Shown here in pieces: positions 54,404-63,386 of a stretch of DNA of 64,000 bases. This stretch comes from Kiritimatiellaeota bacterium B1221 (GTDB lineage: Bacteria; Verrucomicrobiota; Kiritimatiellia; SS1-B-03-39; UBA6053), in assembly GCA_029269125.1 (NCBI GenBank), contig JARHXX010000013.1, positions 17,271-81,270 of the forward strand, in the 5' to 3' direction. Position 1 is the stretch's first letter. Every line of letters begins with the position of its first letter. Made by a program: the position numbers and the translations under genes. The notes under the pieces were generated by a model. That model ran no database searches. It had not been told where the DNA came from and worked only from the letters and a program-made list of their open reading frames with translations.

Positions 54404-57154
54404 TTATGGAAGGGTTAGCTTATTGCGGCTGTCCACTTGAAAGGGGAATCCCACTGGATTTCCCTGCTGACGGATGCCTTTAAGCATGGACCCGCTTTTG
54501 TTGTCGGCGGCGGATTTCCATTGCCACACATCGCGAATGCCATTCCCTGTGACCAGAATGGCTGCACTGTCAGGTCCTTCGGTTTTGAGTTGAACGGTTA
54601 ATGCACCCCGTTCCCAAGGATCATAAATACTGACCACTCTCAAGTTGGAGGTGTTGGCGCTGGCGCGTAATTGCTGCAGTCCCAGATTTTTTCCTTTGTT
54701 ATCAGCCGGCGAAAGTTGGATGTTGGTTTCCAGAGAAGCGTCTGCCACAATTTGCATCGGCAGGGCGTCTCCCTCACGGCTTAGCACAAAGCGGCCTTCC
54801 GCTTCATCTTTGACGGTCAACTCGTCGGATTGAATGAGCCAGGACATTTCCACCTCACTCGGCGCGCGCACTTCATCCAGCACCAGGATATAATCGCCTT
54901 CCACCCAAATGAAACTGCGGCGTACCCGATCCATTTGCGGACGGGTTTTTCCGGTTTTCCGGTCTTTGTAACTTAAGTAAGAGCCCGCGGCCTCCCCTTC
55001 GGTTACGGTAATTTTATCAGTGACTTTCCAAAGGGTGATATAAGCCATTTCGCTCATGTCTCCCCCGGGTTGTGACCATACGCCACCCTCCGGACGGCCT
55101 TTGGACATTTGGCCCATGCCATTGATCAAAAAGGTGTTGTGATTTCGGGAGGCTTTGTGTTTGGAGTATCCGTCGGTGGCCACCAATACATTCCCCCCCT
55201 TGGCAATCTGGAATTCCAGCGCATCGGGATCGTCATGGGCGACATTGATATAATTTTTTCCACCTTCCGTGTATTTCAACAGATGGTGTCCGCCAAAGGG
55301 ACCGCAAATAAAGGAGGCCGCTACCGCGTCATCTTCCCAGGATTCACGCATGGTGGCAAAACCCACATCTTCGAAAATCGCTTTGGTGGGCAGCTTTGTC
55401 ATGTCTCCGCGGGGGAGAGAGGGATCATCCCACAAGAGATTAAACCAGCCGAACATGTAAGATTTGGTATCGGCCTCTTCCAGACGATAGAGCATGTCTT
55501 TAATATCAGATTGTTGGTGCTTACCGGCAGCCCGGAGCAGGAAGTTGTTATATCCGCCCATGCCGTAGGTGCCGCCATCGCCGAACGAAAAGACGCCTTT
55601 CATGCCCGGGAGCAGGGTGTAGGCCCGGAATTCCCCCATGCGTTTAAAATAATCCGCATCCAGGAATTTTGTCCCCAGTGTTTTATCCGCCGCATCCATG
55701 GCGAGGGTGAGATGATTTCCGCCGAAGAGGAAATATCCGGGGCCTTCATGACAGCTGCCGTCTGCGGGCAGCCATTCGTTGATGAATGCGAGTTCTTTTA
55801 TAGTTTTGTCTAAAATCCACTGTTCTTCGGGGCGCCCTTCATAAATGGCCAGGATGGACAGGGTCATGCCGGCATTCCGGTGCCAGCGATGATTGTTGGC
55901 CGGATCATTTTGCCAGTAGTGGGTACCTTTATTTCCTTTCAGGTGTCCCCCGTAGTACATGGCCCGGGCGTGGTAGAACAGTTTTTCGCGGAACTGTTCG
56001 CGGAATTCCGGATCCAATTCGTCGTAAATCCAATCGTAAGCCAGGGCGGCCCCGATCATGATATTGGCGGCGGACATTCCGCTGTCGAGTTCCCCGGTGG
56101 TTTCCCAGTGAGGTTGTGCATAGAACGCTTTCAGGAATCCTTTGGTTCTATTTAAAGACGTCTCATCGCCGGTCATCAGATAATGCAGGGCCACAGTGGG
56201 GAGACGCCACAATCCCTGCCGTTGTCCGTCGGTAGCATCCTTGAGCCACTTGGTACCTTTGGGCGGGGTGGAGGGGGGCAGGTAGGCTTCGATTTTATCC
56301 CGCCAGGGTTTGCCTTCACCGCTATTGTAGAAGGCCCGATACTTTGGCAGGTCCGATTTGCTGATAAGCAGGCGGGGATGGGAATTTTGGAATTCAGGTT
56401 TCATGGACCATACTTTCTCCGCGGCCGGATCCATTGCGGGGACGATGGGTTCCTTGGGTTGGGCGCCCGCGGGTTTTACCGCCATTTTAGGTCCGGCTTG
56501 CGCGTTGATATTTCCCACCCACAGGGTTTGCGCTCCCGGTTTTCTGGTGTCATCGCCGTAGATCACGACGCCGTTCATTCCTTCAATCTGACTCTCATTC
56601 CAATTGAACCGTTTTTCGGGGACGACTTTCCCGTCGACCTTGAGGGTGAGACCTGCATTGGCATCAAAGATGAATTCCCATTTTTGCCAGCGGGGTGTTT
56701 TGCTGCGGGTGCTGAAATATTTGAGGTTAAACCAACCGGCAGAATCTTTGGGGTCTGCATCCATGATGCAATATGAGCCTCCAACCGAAAGGTAGGGGGC
56801 ATACATGATCCCGCCCACCAATACCCGGCCGTTTCCGGAAGAGATGCCCCAACGGGGGCCGACGCCCCGATCTTTTCCCTCGATACTTTTGCTGCCATCA
56901 TCCCAGACTTCCATGGTCACGGTACCGGAAGTGCTTTGTGAACCTAAGTTCAAAATGGCAGAACCACCGGGGGCAATTTTGAGAGAGGGTTTTCCATCAG
57001 AACCGGGTTTGCTGCTGTCAAGTTCAGCGTTTTTGAGGCTCCAGTCCGGGGCGGCCCATGCCGACAGACTGGACACTGCACAGAGGGTGGCTGCAGCCGC
57101 ACGGACCCGTTTTGAGGATCTGGCATAAAAATTAAAAGAAGATAGGAAAGGCAT
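54404..57154 (-). CDS. Secreted heparinase II/III-type lyase with N-terminal carbohydrate-binding-like domain
   Basis: A 916-residue exported protein (signal peptide to about residue 34). Residues ~35-215 form a concanavalin-like beta domain (VTMEVWDDGSKS, WQKWEFIFDANAGLTLKVDG). The middle is an (alpha/alpha) toroid with QNDPANNHRWHRNAGMTLSI. The C-terminal heparinase sandwich includes GPFGGHHLLKYTEGG and INVAHDDPDALEFQI. It probably cleaves a uronate polysaccharide by beta-elimination. The leader RNA can form alternative hairpins (see 57220-57289). Confidence 0.85.
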   Translation of the reverse strand: MPFLSSFNFYARSSKRVRAAAATLCAVSSLSAWAAPDWSLKNAELDSSKPGSDGKPSLKIAPGGSAILNLGSQSTSGTVTMEVWDDGSKSIEGKDRGVGPRWGISSGNGRVLVGGIMYAPYLSVGGSYCIMDADPKDSAGWFNLKYFSTRSKTPRWQKWEFIFDANAGLTLKVDGKVVPEKRFNWNESQIEGMNGVVIYGDDTRKPGAQTLWVGNINAQAGPKMAVKPAGAQPKEPIVPAMDPAAEKVWSMKPEFQNSHPRLLISKSDLPKYRAFYNSGEGKPWRDKIEAYLPPSTPPKGTKWLKDATDGQRQGLWRLPTVALHYLMTGDETSLNRTKGFLKAFYAQPHWETTGELDSGMSAANIMIGAALAYDWIYDELDPEFREQFREKLFYHARAMYYGGHLKGNKGTHYWQNDPANNHRWHRNAGMTLSILAIYEGRPEEQWILDKTIKELAFINEWLPADGSCHEGPGYFLFGGNHLTLAMDAADKTLGTKFLDADYFKRMGEFRAYTLLPGMKGVFSFGDGGTYGMGGYNNFLLRAAGKHQQSDIKDMLYRLEEADTKSYMFGWFNLLWDDPSLPRGDMTKLPTKAIFEDVGFATMRESWEDDAVAASFICGPFGGHHLLKYTEGGKNYINVAHDDPDALEFQIAKGGNVLVATDGYSKHKASRNHNTFLINGMGQMSKGRPEGGVWSQPGGDMSEMAYITLWKVTDKITVTEGEAAGSYLSYKDRKTGKTRPQMDRVRRSFIWVEGDYILVLDEVRAPSEVEMSWLIQSDELTVKDEAEGRFVLSREGDALPMQIVADASLETNIQLSPADNKGKNLGLQQLRASANTSNLRVVSIYDPWERGALTVQLKTEGPDSAAILVTGNGIRDVWQWKSAADNKSGSMLKGIRQQGNPVGFPFQVDSRNKLTLP

Positions 57155-57219
57155 ACATGTACTCCGGGGCTAATCAGTTGGGGTTAATCATATGTAGGTA
57201 AATCTAAAATCACTACTGT

Positions 57220-57289
57220 TCGGGTGATAAACTGCCGAAGGATCACCCGACCTGAGTGTTTGGGTTCTCAAAGGTGATTTCCGGCAGTT
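57220..57289 (-). promoter_or_regulatory. Mutually exclusive hairpins in leader of the large lyase
   Basis: ATCACC (57242-57247) can pair with GGTGAT at 57223-57228 as part of TCGGGTGAT/ATCACCCGA, or with GGTGAT at 57273-57278 as part of AACTGCCG-AAGG-ATCACC with GGTGAT-TTC-CGGCAGTT (57230-57289). The two folds exclude one another. The position is 66 bp or more upstream of the lyase start on the minus strand. Either attenuation or a repeated operator is possible. Confidence 0.5.
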
Positions 57290-57411
57290 AATACCAGATG
57301 GTAAATGCAGAATAACGTTTAATCAAAGCTATAATCAAAATTTTATCAAAATAGTTTACTACAAATTATATTAAGGGTTTTTCCCGCGGTTGGTCTGAAA
57401 ATTTGGATGGA

Positions 57412-58164
57412 TTATGGTTTAAGAACCGATCCAATGGATCCTGCACTCACGATGAGGAGGATGATGTAGGCGATTTTCTGAAGCTGGGGCTTTTCGATTC
57501 GATTTCCGATGGGCAGTCCCATCATGGATCCCAGCCAGACGAAGGGAAAGAGCAGGATTCCGAGACTTGCAAACCGGAGGATTTCCACCCCGAACGTGAT
57601 GGCCAGTAAGATGAGTTGAACCGGAAGCGAACAGGAGAAGACCCCGAAAAGGAAAGCTCGCACTTTACGTGAATTCCATGGTTGGGCCATCGACCAGAGC
57701 ACCAATGGAGGGCCGCCCATCCCGCAAATACCGCTGAGCAGTCCGCTGGCGAGAAATGCGATCCCGGCCCAGGCCGGATGGGTGGCGGCATGGGTTTTGG
57801 GGCGGACAATGAATTGCAGAAACACAATGCCGCAAAGAATGATGCCCACGAGTAATTGAACGCGGTCCGGGTCTAACTGGACCAGTACTTTGAGGGCGAG
57901 TAATCCTATTGCCAGACCTGTCAGTCGAATGCCGGTTGCACAAAAAGAGCTTTTCCAGGGCACTTCGGCCCGTAAATGGTGCAGGCCGGTGAGGGCTTGA
58001 CAGAGGGAGCAGGTCACCACCAGGGTGATGGCCTGTGGGAGCTCCATCCCGCAAAGCAGGAGCAGGGGGGTGGCGAAAAGGGCATATCCGAATCCGGCGG
58101 CACTTTGTGCCAGTCCGGCAAAACAAAGAATAGAGCCCGTGATGAGGATTTCATGGATTTGCAT
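57412..58164 (-). CDS. TauE/SafE-family sulfite exporter-like permease
   Basis: A 250-residue inner-membrane protein with about 8 helices and the repeated TauE/SafE layout (AQSAAGFGYALFATPLLLL; SGLLSGICGMGGPPLVLW). Characterised relatives export sulfite, sulfoacetate or related anions. With two sulfatases and a SulP protein in the window, sulfur anion traffic is plausible but not shown. ATG 58164 has no strong RBS. Confidence 0.85.
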   Translation of the reverse strand: MQIHEILITGSILCFAGLAQSAAGFGYALFATPLLLLCGMELPQAITLVVTCSLCQALTGLHHLRAEVPWKSSFCATGIRLTGLAIGLLALKVLVQLDPDRVQLLVGIILCGIVFLQFIVRPKTHAATHPAWAGIAFLASGLLSGICGMGGPPLVLWSMAQPWNSRKVRAFLFGVFSCSLPVQLILLAITFGVEILRFASLGILLFPFVWLGSMMGLPIGNRIEKPQLQKIAYIILLIVSAGSIGSVLKP

Positions 58165-58250
58165 GTCTGGGTTTTATGCCTATGTGAGACGCCGACCATG
58201 TAAAGGGGATTTTACCCATGTCTTTTAGGCGGGAGGATTGAGGAGAAAAA

Positions 58251-58279
58251 AAAACGGCCCCGCTGTGGAGCGGGGCTGT
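58251..58279 (-). terminator. Rho-independent terminator of the outer-membrane barrel gene
   Basis: On the minus strand, AGCCCCGCTCCACAGCGGGG (stem 57-64 paired with 69-76 within 58257-58276) is followed by a long run of T (58246-58254 on the complement). It lies 26 bp beyond the stop of the barrel gene. Confidence 0.85.
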
Positions 58280-58304
58280 TCTCTTTCAGCTTGGAGCCGG
58301 ATGC

Positions 58305-58940
58305 TTACATTTTGAAGATGTAGGAAAGTAAGATTTCAAAGTCTTCAGATTCCACATCGTATTCAGCCCGGACTGCGCCCAGGGATTTTTCGCTGAAGCT
58401 GTAACCGTACATCGCGATCAGGTTGTAGATGTCAACGCTGTCGTAAGTCAGGTATTCAAAACCGGCACGGGTAACTGATAAGTCACTGGTTTCAAATTCA
58501 ACCCCGAATCCCAAATTGTAGGAGGCTTCAGTGCTGTCCAGTTCGAAAGTCAGGCCCGCTTGTTTAACGGTGTAGTCGGTGTAAACCACGCCCAGGCCTG
58601 CATTTAGGTAGGGGTTTACAGCTTCGCCGGGGCTGGTGTAATAAATCAGGTCCGCACCCACACTGGATTGGGACAGATCCGAAGTGCCGCCCGCGATATC
58701 CGCATCGGCCCATTTGTAGTCAAAATCCAAACGCAGGTCGAGATTCTGTCCCAGGTTCACATTGGTGAGTACGTCGAAATCAAAACCTTCGCCGTAGGTA
58801 TCGCTCAGGAAATCGTCACCGAAGAGGGTCACACCCAAACTGCCGCGGACATAGTTTTTGCCCAGCAAGGTTTCTGCCTGAAGGAGTTGGGTTACGGATA
58901 ATGCGGCGGTAAGACCGAGAGTGAATAAAGTTTTTTTCAT
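58305..58940 (-). CDS. Small outer-membrane beta-barrel protein
   Basis: A 211-residue precursor with a signal peptide (MKKTLFTLGLTAALS, cleavage near QAE). The mature protein has alternating polar/hydrophobic strands, repeated YxD/YxN patterns and a C-terminal Phe-x-x-aromatic end (ILLSYIFKM). This suggests an 8-strand barrel like OmpW/OmpA-TM. Start 58940 is chosen over the ORF extension at 59027 because the signal peptide begins there. Role: porin or surface barrel, unknown ligand. Confidence 0.82.
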   Translation of the reverse strand: MKKTLFTLGLTAALSVTQLLQAETLLGKNYVRGSLGVTLFGDDFLSDTYGEGFDFDVLTNVNLGQNLDLRLDFDYKWADADIAGGTSDLSQSSVGADLIYYTSPGEAVNPYLNAGLGVVYTDYTVKQAGLTFELDSTEASYNLGFGVEFETSDLSVTRAGFEYLTYDSVDIYNLIAMYGYSFSEKSLGAVRAEYDVESEDFEILLSYIFKM

Positions 58941-59117
58941 GGGTTGTGTTGTCCTGATTGCCCTGTGGTTATTTTTTTCTTCACCACCTAAGCCGGGCCG
59001 GCTTGCGCGGGAATTTTTGACGTTCATGTTTGGGGAAAATGAACAGGGTTATGATCCGGATTCCGTTTGGGAATACCACATTTTTTTGAAATTAATTTTC
59101 CGGAGACCGGCCGGCAT

Positions 59118-60200
59118 TTATGCACGGCTGCGCTGAATCAGCGCCATGTCCATGAGGACCATGGCGGCCATTGACTCCACGATGGGCACGGCGCGGTTTA
59201 CCACGAAAGGATCGTGGCGGCCTTTGGCCTCCAGCACCGTTTCATTGCCGGAGAAATCTGCTGTGGGCTGGGCTTTGCTGATGGTCGCCACCGGTTTGAT
59301 GGCCACCCGGAAGAGGATGGGTTCGCCGTTGCTGATGCCCCCCTGAATGCCTCCACTGTGATTGGTCACGGTGCCGAGGCGGCCGCCTTTCATCACGAAA
59401 GGATCATTGTGTTGGGAGCCCTGCATGCGGGCACCTGCAAATCCGGATCCGATTTCGAAGCCTTTGGTGGCGGGAATGGACATCATGGCCTGGGCCAATT
59501 TGGCTTCCAGTTTGTCAAAAACCGGTTCGCCCCAGCCGGCGGGGCAGTTGCGGATGACGCAATTGAGCACACCGCCAATGGAGTCTCCCGCTTCTTTGAG
59601 TGCAGTGACGCGGTCGATCATCTGTTCGGCAGCTTTCAGGTCCGGGCAGCGGATAATATTTTGGTCCACATCTTCCCGGGTGATGGTATCCGTGTTTACT
59701 TCGGAAGCTTCTAAATCTCCGCAAGCGCTGACCCAGGAAACAATTTCGATCCCGTACTGTTCGATGAGCCACTTTTCGGCGATGGCGCCGGCCGCGACCC
59801 GGCCGATGGTTTCGCGGGCGGAGCTGCGTCCGCCGCCACTGGAGGCACGGTTGCCGTATTTTCTTTGATAGGTGAAATCCGCGTGGGAAGGGCGGGGGAT
59901 CTGCGACATTTCGCCATAGTCGTGGGGACGCTGATCCTGATTGGCCACAAACAGGCCGATGGGGGTGCCCAGGGTTTTGCCGTGCTCGGTGCCGGAGAGG
60001 ATTTTGACCTGATCTTTTTCATCCCGGGGGGTGTTTACCTTGCTCTGGCCCGGCCGGCGGCGGGTGAGCTGTTTCTGAATATCCGCTTCGGTCAATTCAA
60101 GGTTGGGCGGACAGCCGTCCACGATGGCTCCAACCCCCGCACAGTGGGATTCACCAAAGGTACTTACACGAAAAAGAGTTCCAAAATTACTTCCTGACAT
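59118..60200 (-). CDS. aroC: Chorismate synthase
   Basis: Last common step of aromatic amino acid synthesis (EPSP to chorismate, FMN-dependent). The 360-residue protein contains [60 protein letters not shown] and the C-terminal [16 protein letters not shown], all matching AroC. ATG 60200 gives normal length. It stands downstream of the nucleotidyltransferase module on the same strand, with a ~100-bp gap. Confidence 0.97.
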   Translation of the reverse strand: MSGSNFGTLFRVSTFGESHCAGVGAIVDGCPPNLELTEADIQKQLTRRRPGQSKVNTPRDEKDQVKILSGTEHGKTLGTPIGLFVANQDQRPHDYGEMSQIPRPSHADFTYQRKYGNRASSGGGRSSARETIGRVAAGAIAEKWLIEQYGIEIVSWVSACGDLEASEVNTDTITREDVDQNIIRCPDLKAAEQMIDRVTALKEAGDSIGGVLNCVIRNCPAGWGEPVFDKLEAKLAQAMMSIPATKGFEIGSGFAGARMQGSQHNDPFVMKGGRLGTVTNHSGGIQGGISNGEPILFRVAIKPVATISKAQPTADFSGNETVLEAKGRHDPFVVNRAVPIVESMAAMVLMDMALIQRSRA

Positions 60201-60302
60201 GCGGGCAACTTAACCAAAAAGCCTGCAGATGCAATCCTGATTAAAAAGGAACCGTTCATCCATCCGAATGGACGGGTCCCGGGTCCCTCTAAAGTGGACT
60301 TT

Positions 60303-60566
60303 TTACTTTCGATCATTTTGGCCCTTTGCGCCTCCTGCTGCAAAGAGAAGTGCGATGGGCAGGGAAAAAAGGATGGCGATGATCCAATTATTAAGTCGCC
60401 ACCAAGGCCGAACCGCCAGTGACATAGATACTTCACTGATTGCCGGTAGGGTCGAAACAAAGCCTATCCATGCAAAGATTATCATAAAGGTGATCCCGCC
60501 ACTCATTAGCCCGAAACGGAGCCCTCGATTCCAGTTGGAGAGGCTGTTTGCGGTTTTAAGGCTCAT
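60303..60566 (-). CDS. Small two-helix membrane protein, unknown
   Basis: An 87-residue protein with two hydrophobic helices (about residues 19-38 and 62-78). It starts inside the end of the nucleotidyltransferase gene (11-bp overlap), with GGA upstream of the ATG. The overlap indicates translational coupling. No family recognised. Confidence 0.55.
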   Translation of the reverse strand: MSLKTANSLSNWNRGLRFGLMSGGITFMIIFAWIGFVSTLPAISEVSMSLAVRPWWRLNNWIIAILFSLPIALLFAAGGAKGQNDRK

Positions 60567-61122
60567 TTCCGTTCAACTCGGCCTGAATTTCAGAGAAGCC
60601 CTTAATGCGGTATTTTTGACAGAGGGCCTCGATCTCACCCAAATTAGCTTCAGGATTTCGTAAAAGCAGTTCCACGATATCCGCCTTGGATTTTAATCCG
60701 CCAGCATAGAGTTTTAGCACCACTAAATGAGGAATAGGAACAACCTTTAAAGGGCTACTTTGCCTCACTGAAACGGTTGAAGCTGAAAGTGCATCTGAAA
60801 TAACGGCCGGAAATTTATCTGCAAAACTAACGATTTGTATAAGACCACATTCGCCTCGAATATCTAAAACACCTCCTAAAGGATCCTCATGATTCGCCTC
60901 GCGAAGTGAAACTCTGTATCCTGAGAATTCTAATGTGTCCTTTATGGCCCGTAATGTTTGAAAGTCTGCGGTTGTCCCCAAGTCAATATCCTGTGTGTAC
61001 CTTACGTAATTGTGTGAAGCGAGCGCGACCGCTCCAATTACCACGGTTTCAATATGATGTTTGCCTTTTATGGTTTGGGCAACATGTTCCGCCATTTCGA
61101 GAAGTGACCGAGGGGACGTCAT
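60556..61122 (-). CDS. Nucleotidyltransferase-fold protein (AbiEii/DUF6036-like)
   Basis: A 188-residue protein with the minimal nucleotidyltransferase signature VIGAVALASHNYVRYTQDID (G-A then R-x-T-x-DID). C-terminal helices include LVVLKLYAGGLKSKADIVEL. Similar proteins are toxins of AbiE-like or MNT/HEPN-type pairs, or housekeeping enzymes. The start ATG abuts the TAA of a 58-residue gene upstream and its end overlaps the small membrane protein, so all three form a tight unit. Confidence 0.8.
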   Translation of the reverse strand: MTSPRSLLEMAEHVAQTIKGKHHIETVVIGAVALASHNYVRYTQDIDLGTTADFQTLRAIKDTLEFSGYRVSLREANHEDPLGGVLDIRGECGLIQIVSFADKFPAVISDALSASTVSVRQSSPLKVVPIPHLVVLKLYAGGLKSKADIVELLLRNPEANLGEIEALCQKYRIKGFSEIQAELNGNEP

Positions 61123-61299
61123 TTAGGAACCATGCGGAGAAGAGGAAAAACCAAATATGTTTTCTTTTATGGACAATGCCTCAAGAATTTTTTCTTCAAC
61201 CGTCATATTTCTCAAGCGTTTTAGTTCATCTTGAAATGAGGCATCCGCCGACTTACTCGGTTTTTTTTTCGGAAAGGGAGGTGGCGATGACTTTTTCAT
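61123..61299 (-). CDS. 58-residue small protein upstream of the nucleotidyltransferase
   Basis: A short reading frame from ATG 61299 to TAA 61123-61125, ending directly before the nucleotidyltransferase ATG (TAAATG). The protein begins MKKSSPPPFPKKKPSKSADA and continues with a charged helix (FQDELKRLRNMTVEEKILEA). The helix resembles short partner proteins often found before such nucleotidyltransferases. It could be an antitoxin or adaptor. It is too short for usual gene-length thresholds but its zero-gap coupling and helix make it credible. Confidence 0.65.
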   Translation of the reverse strand: MKKSSPPPFPKKKPSKSADASFQDELKRLRNMTVEEKILEALSIKENIFGFSSSPHGS

Positions 61300-61460
61300 T
61301 CTGAGGCATTATATCACATTCAATTTAGGAATTTCGATCCTCTTTTATGGATATTCATAGGTTCTTGCTCCTTTTTGAGGTCAGGATTCAGGTATATTCC
61401 TATTCATTCGCGGTTTGCATCTTTCTACATTTATGGCATGAGGTGCGCTCTGGAGAATTT

Positions 61461-63386
61461 ATGAAAAACGAAAGCTTTTACGTCACAACCCCCATTTACT
61501 ACGTCAACGACAAGCCTCATATCGGGCATGCCTACACCACCATGCTTGCCGATATGCTGGCGCGCTCCCACCGTTTATTGGGACATGATACCTGGTTTCT
61601 GACCGGAACCGATGAACATGGTCAGAAGGTGCAGGAAGCCGCAGAGAAACGGGGCGTGCCTCCGCAGGCGCATGTGGATACCATGGTGAAACGTTTTGAA
61701 GAGCTGTGGGAACGTTTGGAAATTACTCACGACGACTTTATCCGCACCACCGAACCGCGTCACACCAAAATTGTGCAGGAGATCTTACAGGACCTCTACG
61801 ACCGCGGCGAAATTTATCAGGCCGAATATGACGGACTGTACGACGTTCGCTCCGAAACCTTTGTCACCGAAAAAGATCTGCCGGAGGGCAGCTCGATCGA
61901 CAATCTTCCGGATCATGTGAAGAAGATCAAGGAGACGAATTATTTCTTCAAGATGAGTAAGTATCAGGATTGGCTGGTGAACTACATCGAAGAAAATCCT
62001 GAATTTATTCAGCCCGACTTCCGCCGCAACGAAACCCTGGGTTTCCTGCGCAAAGAATTGTCCGATCTGTGTATCAGCCGTCCCAAGTCCCGTTTGGCCT
62101 GGGGGATTGAGCTTCCGTTTGATGCGGAATATGTGACCTATGTCTGGTTTGACGCACTGGTAAACTATATCTCCGCGGTGGGGTATCGCCGGGATGATGA
62201 ACAGTTTGCCCGCCGCTGGCCGTCGCAGGTACAGTTGATCGGCAAAGATATTTTGACCACCCACACCGTCTACTGGCCCACCATGCTGAAGGCCATGGGC
62301 GTGGAAATGCCCCAAACCATTTTTGCCCACGGCTGGTGGCTGAGCGGACGGGACAAGATGAGTAAATCGACCGGCAATGCGGTGAACCCTTTGGACTATG
62401 CCGACCGTTTTGGTGTGGATGCCCTGCGCTATTTCCTCATGTCCGAAATGAGTTTGGGACAGGATGCGTCCTTCACCGAAGAGGCATTTGTGAAGCGTTA
62501 CAATTCAGACTTGGCCAACGACCTGGGAAATCTCACCAGCCGGGTGCTCAAGATGGTGCATACCCACTGTGATTCCAAAGTGCCGGTGGCCTGTGAAATC
62601 AAAACGGGGAGTCCGGAAGCGGATCTGTGGGATCAGGTGCAGACCGCGGTGACTGAAATGAGCACGCAGATTGAAAATATGCGACCCGACCTCGGTTTGG
62701 CCGCGGTGATGAGCGCCGTGCGGGAAGCCAACAAATATATCGGCATCCGCGCCCCCTGGAAACAGGCCAAGGAAGAAGACAAAGCGCCGCTTTATGAAAC
62801 CCTGTACGTTTCACTGGAAGCGTTGCGGGTCTGCTCCGCTCTGCTGTATCCGGTGATGCCGGCGAAGATGCTGGCTCTGCGCACCCAAATTGGTGCCGGC
62901 GACGGAGAACCCGCGGTTGCGGACGTGAAAGTTTTTGGTAAATTGATTGAAGGCACCGTTTTGGCAGAAGGCGAGGGACTGTTTCCGCGTCACCAGAAAC
63001 CCAAAGCCCCGCCGCAACCCAAACAAAGCAAAAAGGCCGAGAATGTGGTCACGGTGGAAGAAATTGCCATTGACGATTTTTTCAAAGCCCAGCTCAAAAC
63101 GGCGAAAGTTCTGGAAGCCGAACCGGTGGAAGGTGCGGACAAACTGTTAAAACTGCAACTCGAAGTGGGGGACGAAAAGCGTCAGATTATCGCCGGGATC
63201 GCCAAACATTACACGCCCGAGCAGGTGATCGGTAAAATGATCATCGTGGTGTGTAACCTCAAACCCGCGGTCATCCGCGGGGTGGAGAGTCGCGGCATGC
63301 TGCTGGCGGCCTCCAAAGGCAAAAAGAAACTCACCCTGGTCACTGTGGATGCGGAGGGTTTCCCATCCGGTGCGAAAGTAGGATAG
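61461..63386 (+). CDS. metG: Methionyl-tRNA synthetase
   Basis: Charges tRNA-Met and tRNA-fMet. ATG 61461 has TGGAGA before it and gives 641 residues; the extended frame upstream adds nothing conserved. Class I motifs: PHIGHAY (HIGH) and DKMSKS (KMSKS). The zinc-knuckle cysteines of the long form are absent around VRSETFVTEKDL. A C-terminal EMAP/Trbp111-type tRNA-binding domain fills the last ~110 residues (IDDFFKAQLKTAKVLEAEPV). Confidence 0.96.
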   Translation: MKNESFYVTTPIYYVNDKPHIGHAYTTMLADMLARSHRLLGHDTWFLTGTDEHGQKVQEAAEKRGVPPQAHVDTMVKRFEELWERLEITHDDFIRTTEPRHTKIVQEILQDLYDRGEIYQAEYDGLYDVRSETFVTEKDLPEGSSIDNLPDHVKKIKETNYFFKMSKYQDWLVNYIEENPEFIQPDFRRNETLGFLRKELSDLCISRPKSRLAWGIELPFDAEYVTYVWFDALVNYISAVGYRRDDEQFARRWPSQVQLIGKDILTTHTVYWPTMLKAMGVEMPQTIFAHGWWLSGRDKMSKSTGNAVNPLDYADRFGVDALRYFLMSEMSLGQDASFTEEAFVKRYNSDLANDLGNLTSRVLKMVHTHCDSKVPVACEIKTGSPEADLWDQVQTAVTEMSTQIENMRPDLGLAAVMSAVREANKYIGIRAPWKQAKEEDKAPLYETLYVSLEALRVCSALLYPVMPAKMLALRTQIGAGDGEPAVADVKVFGKLIEGTVLAEGEGLFPRHQKPKAPPQPKQSKKAENVVTVEEIAIDDFFKAQLKTAKVLEAEPVEGADKLLKLQLEVGDEKRQIIAGIAKHYTPEQVIGKMIIVVCNLKPAVIRGVESRGMLLAASKGKKKLTLVTVDAEGFPSGAKVG

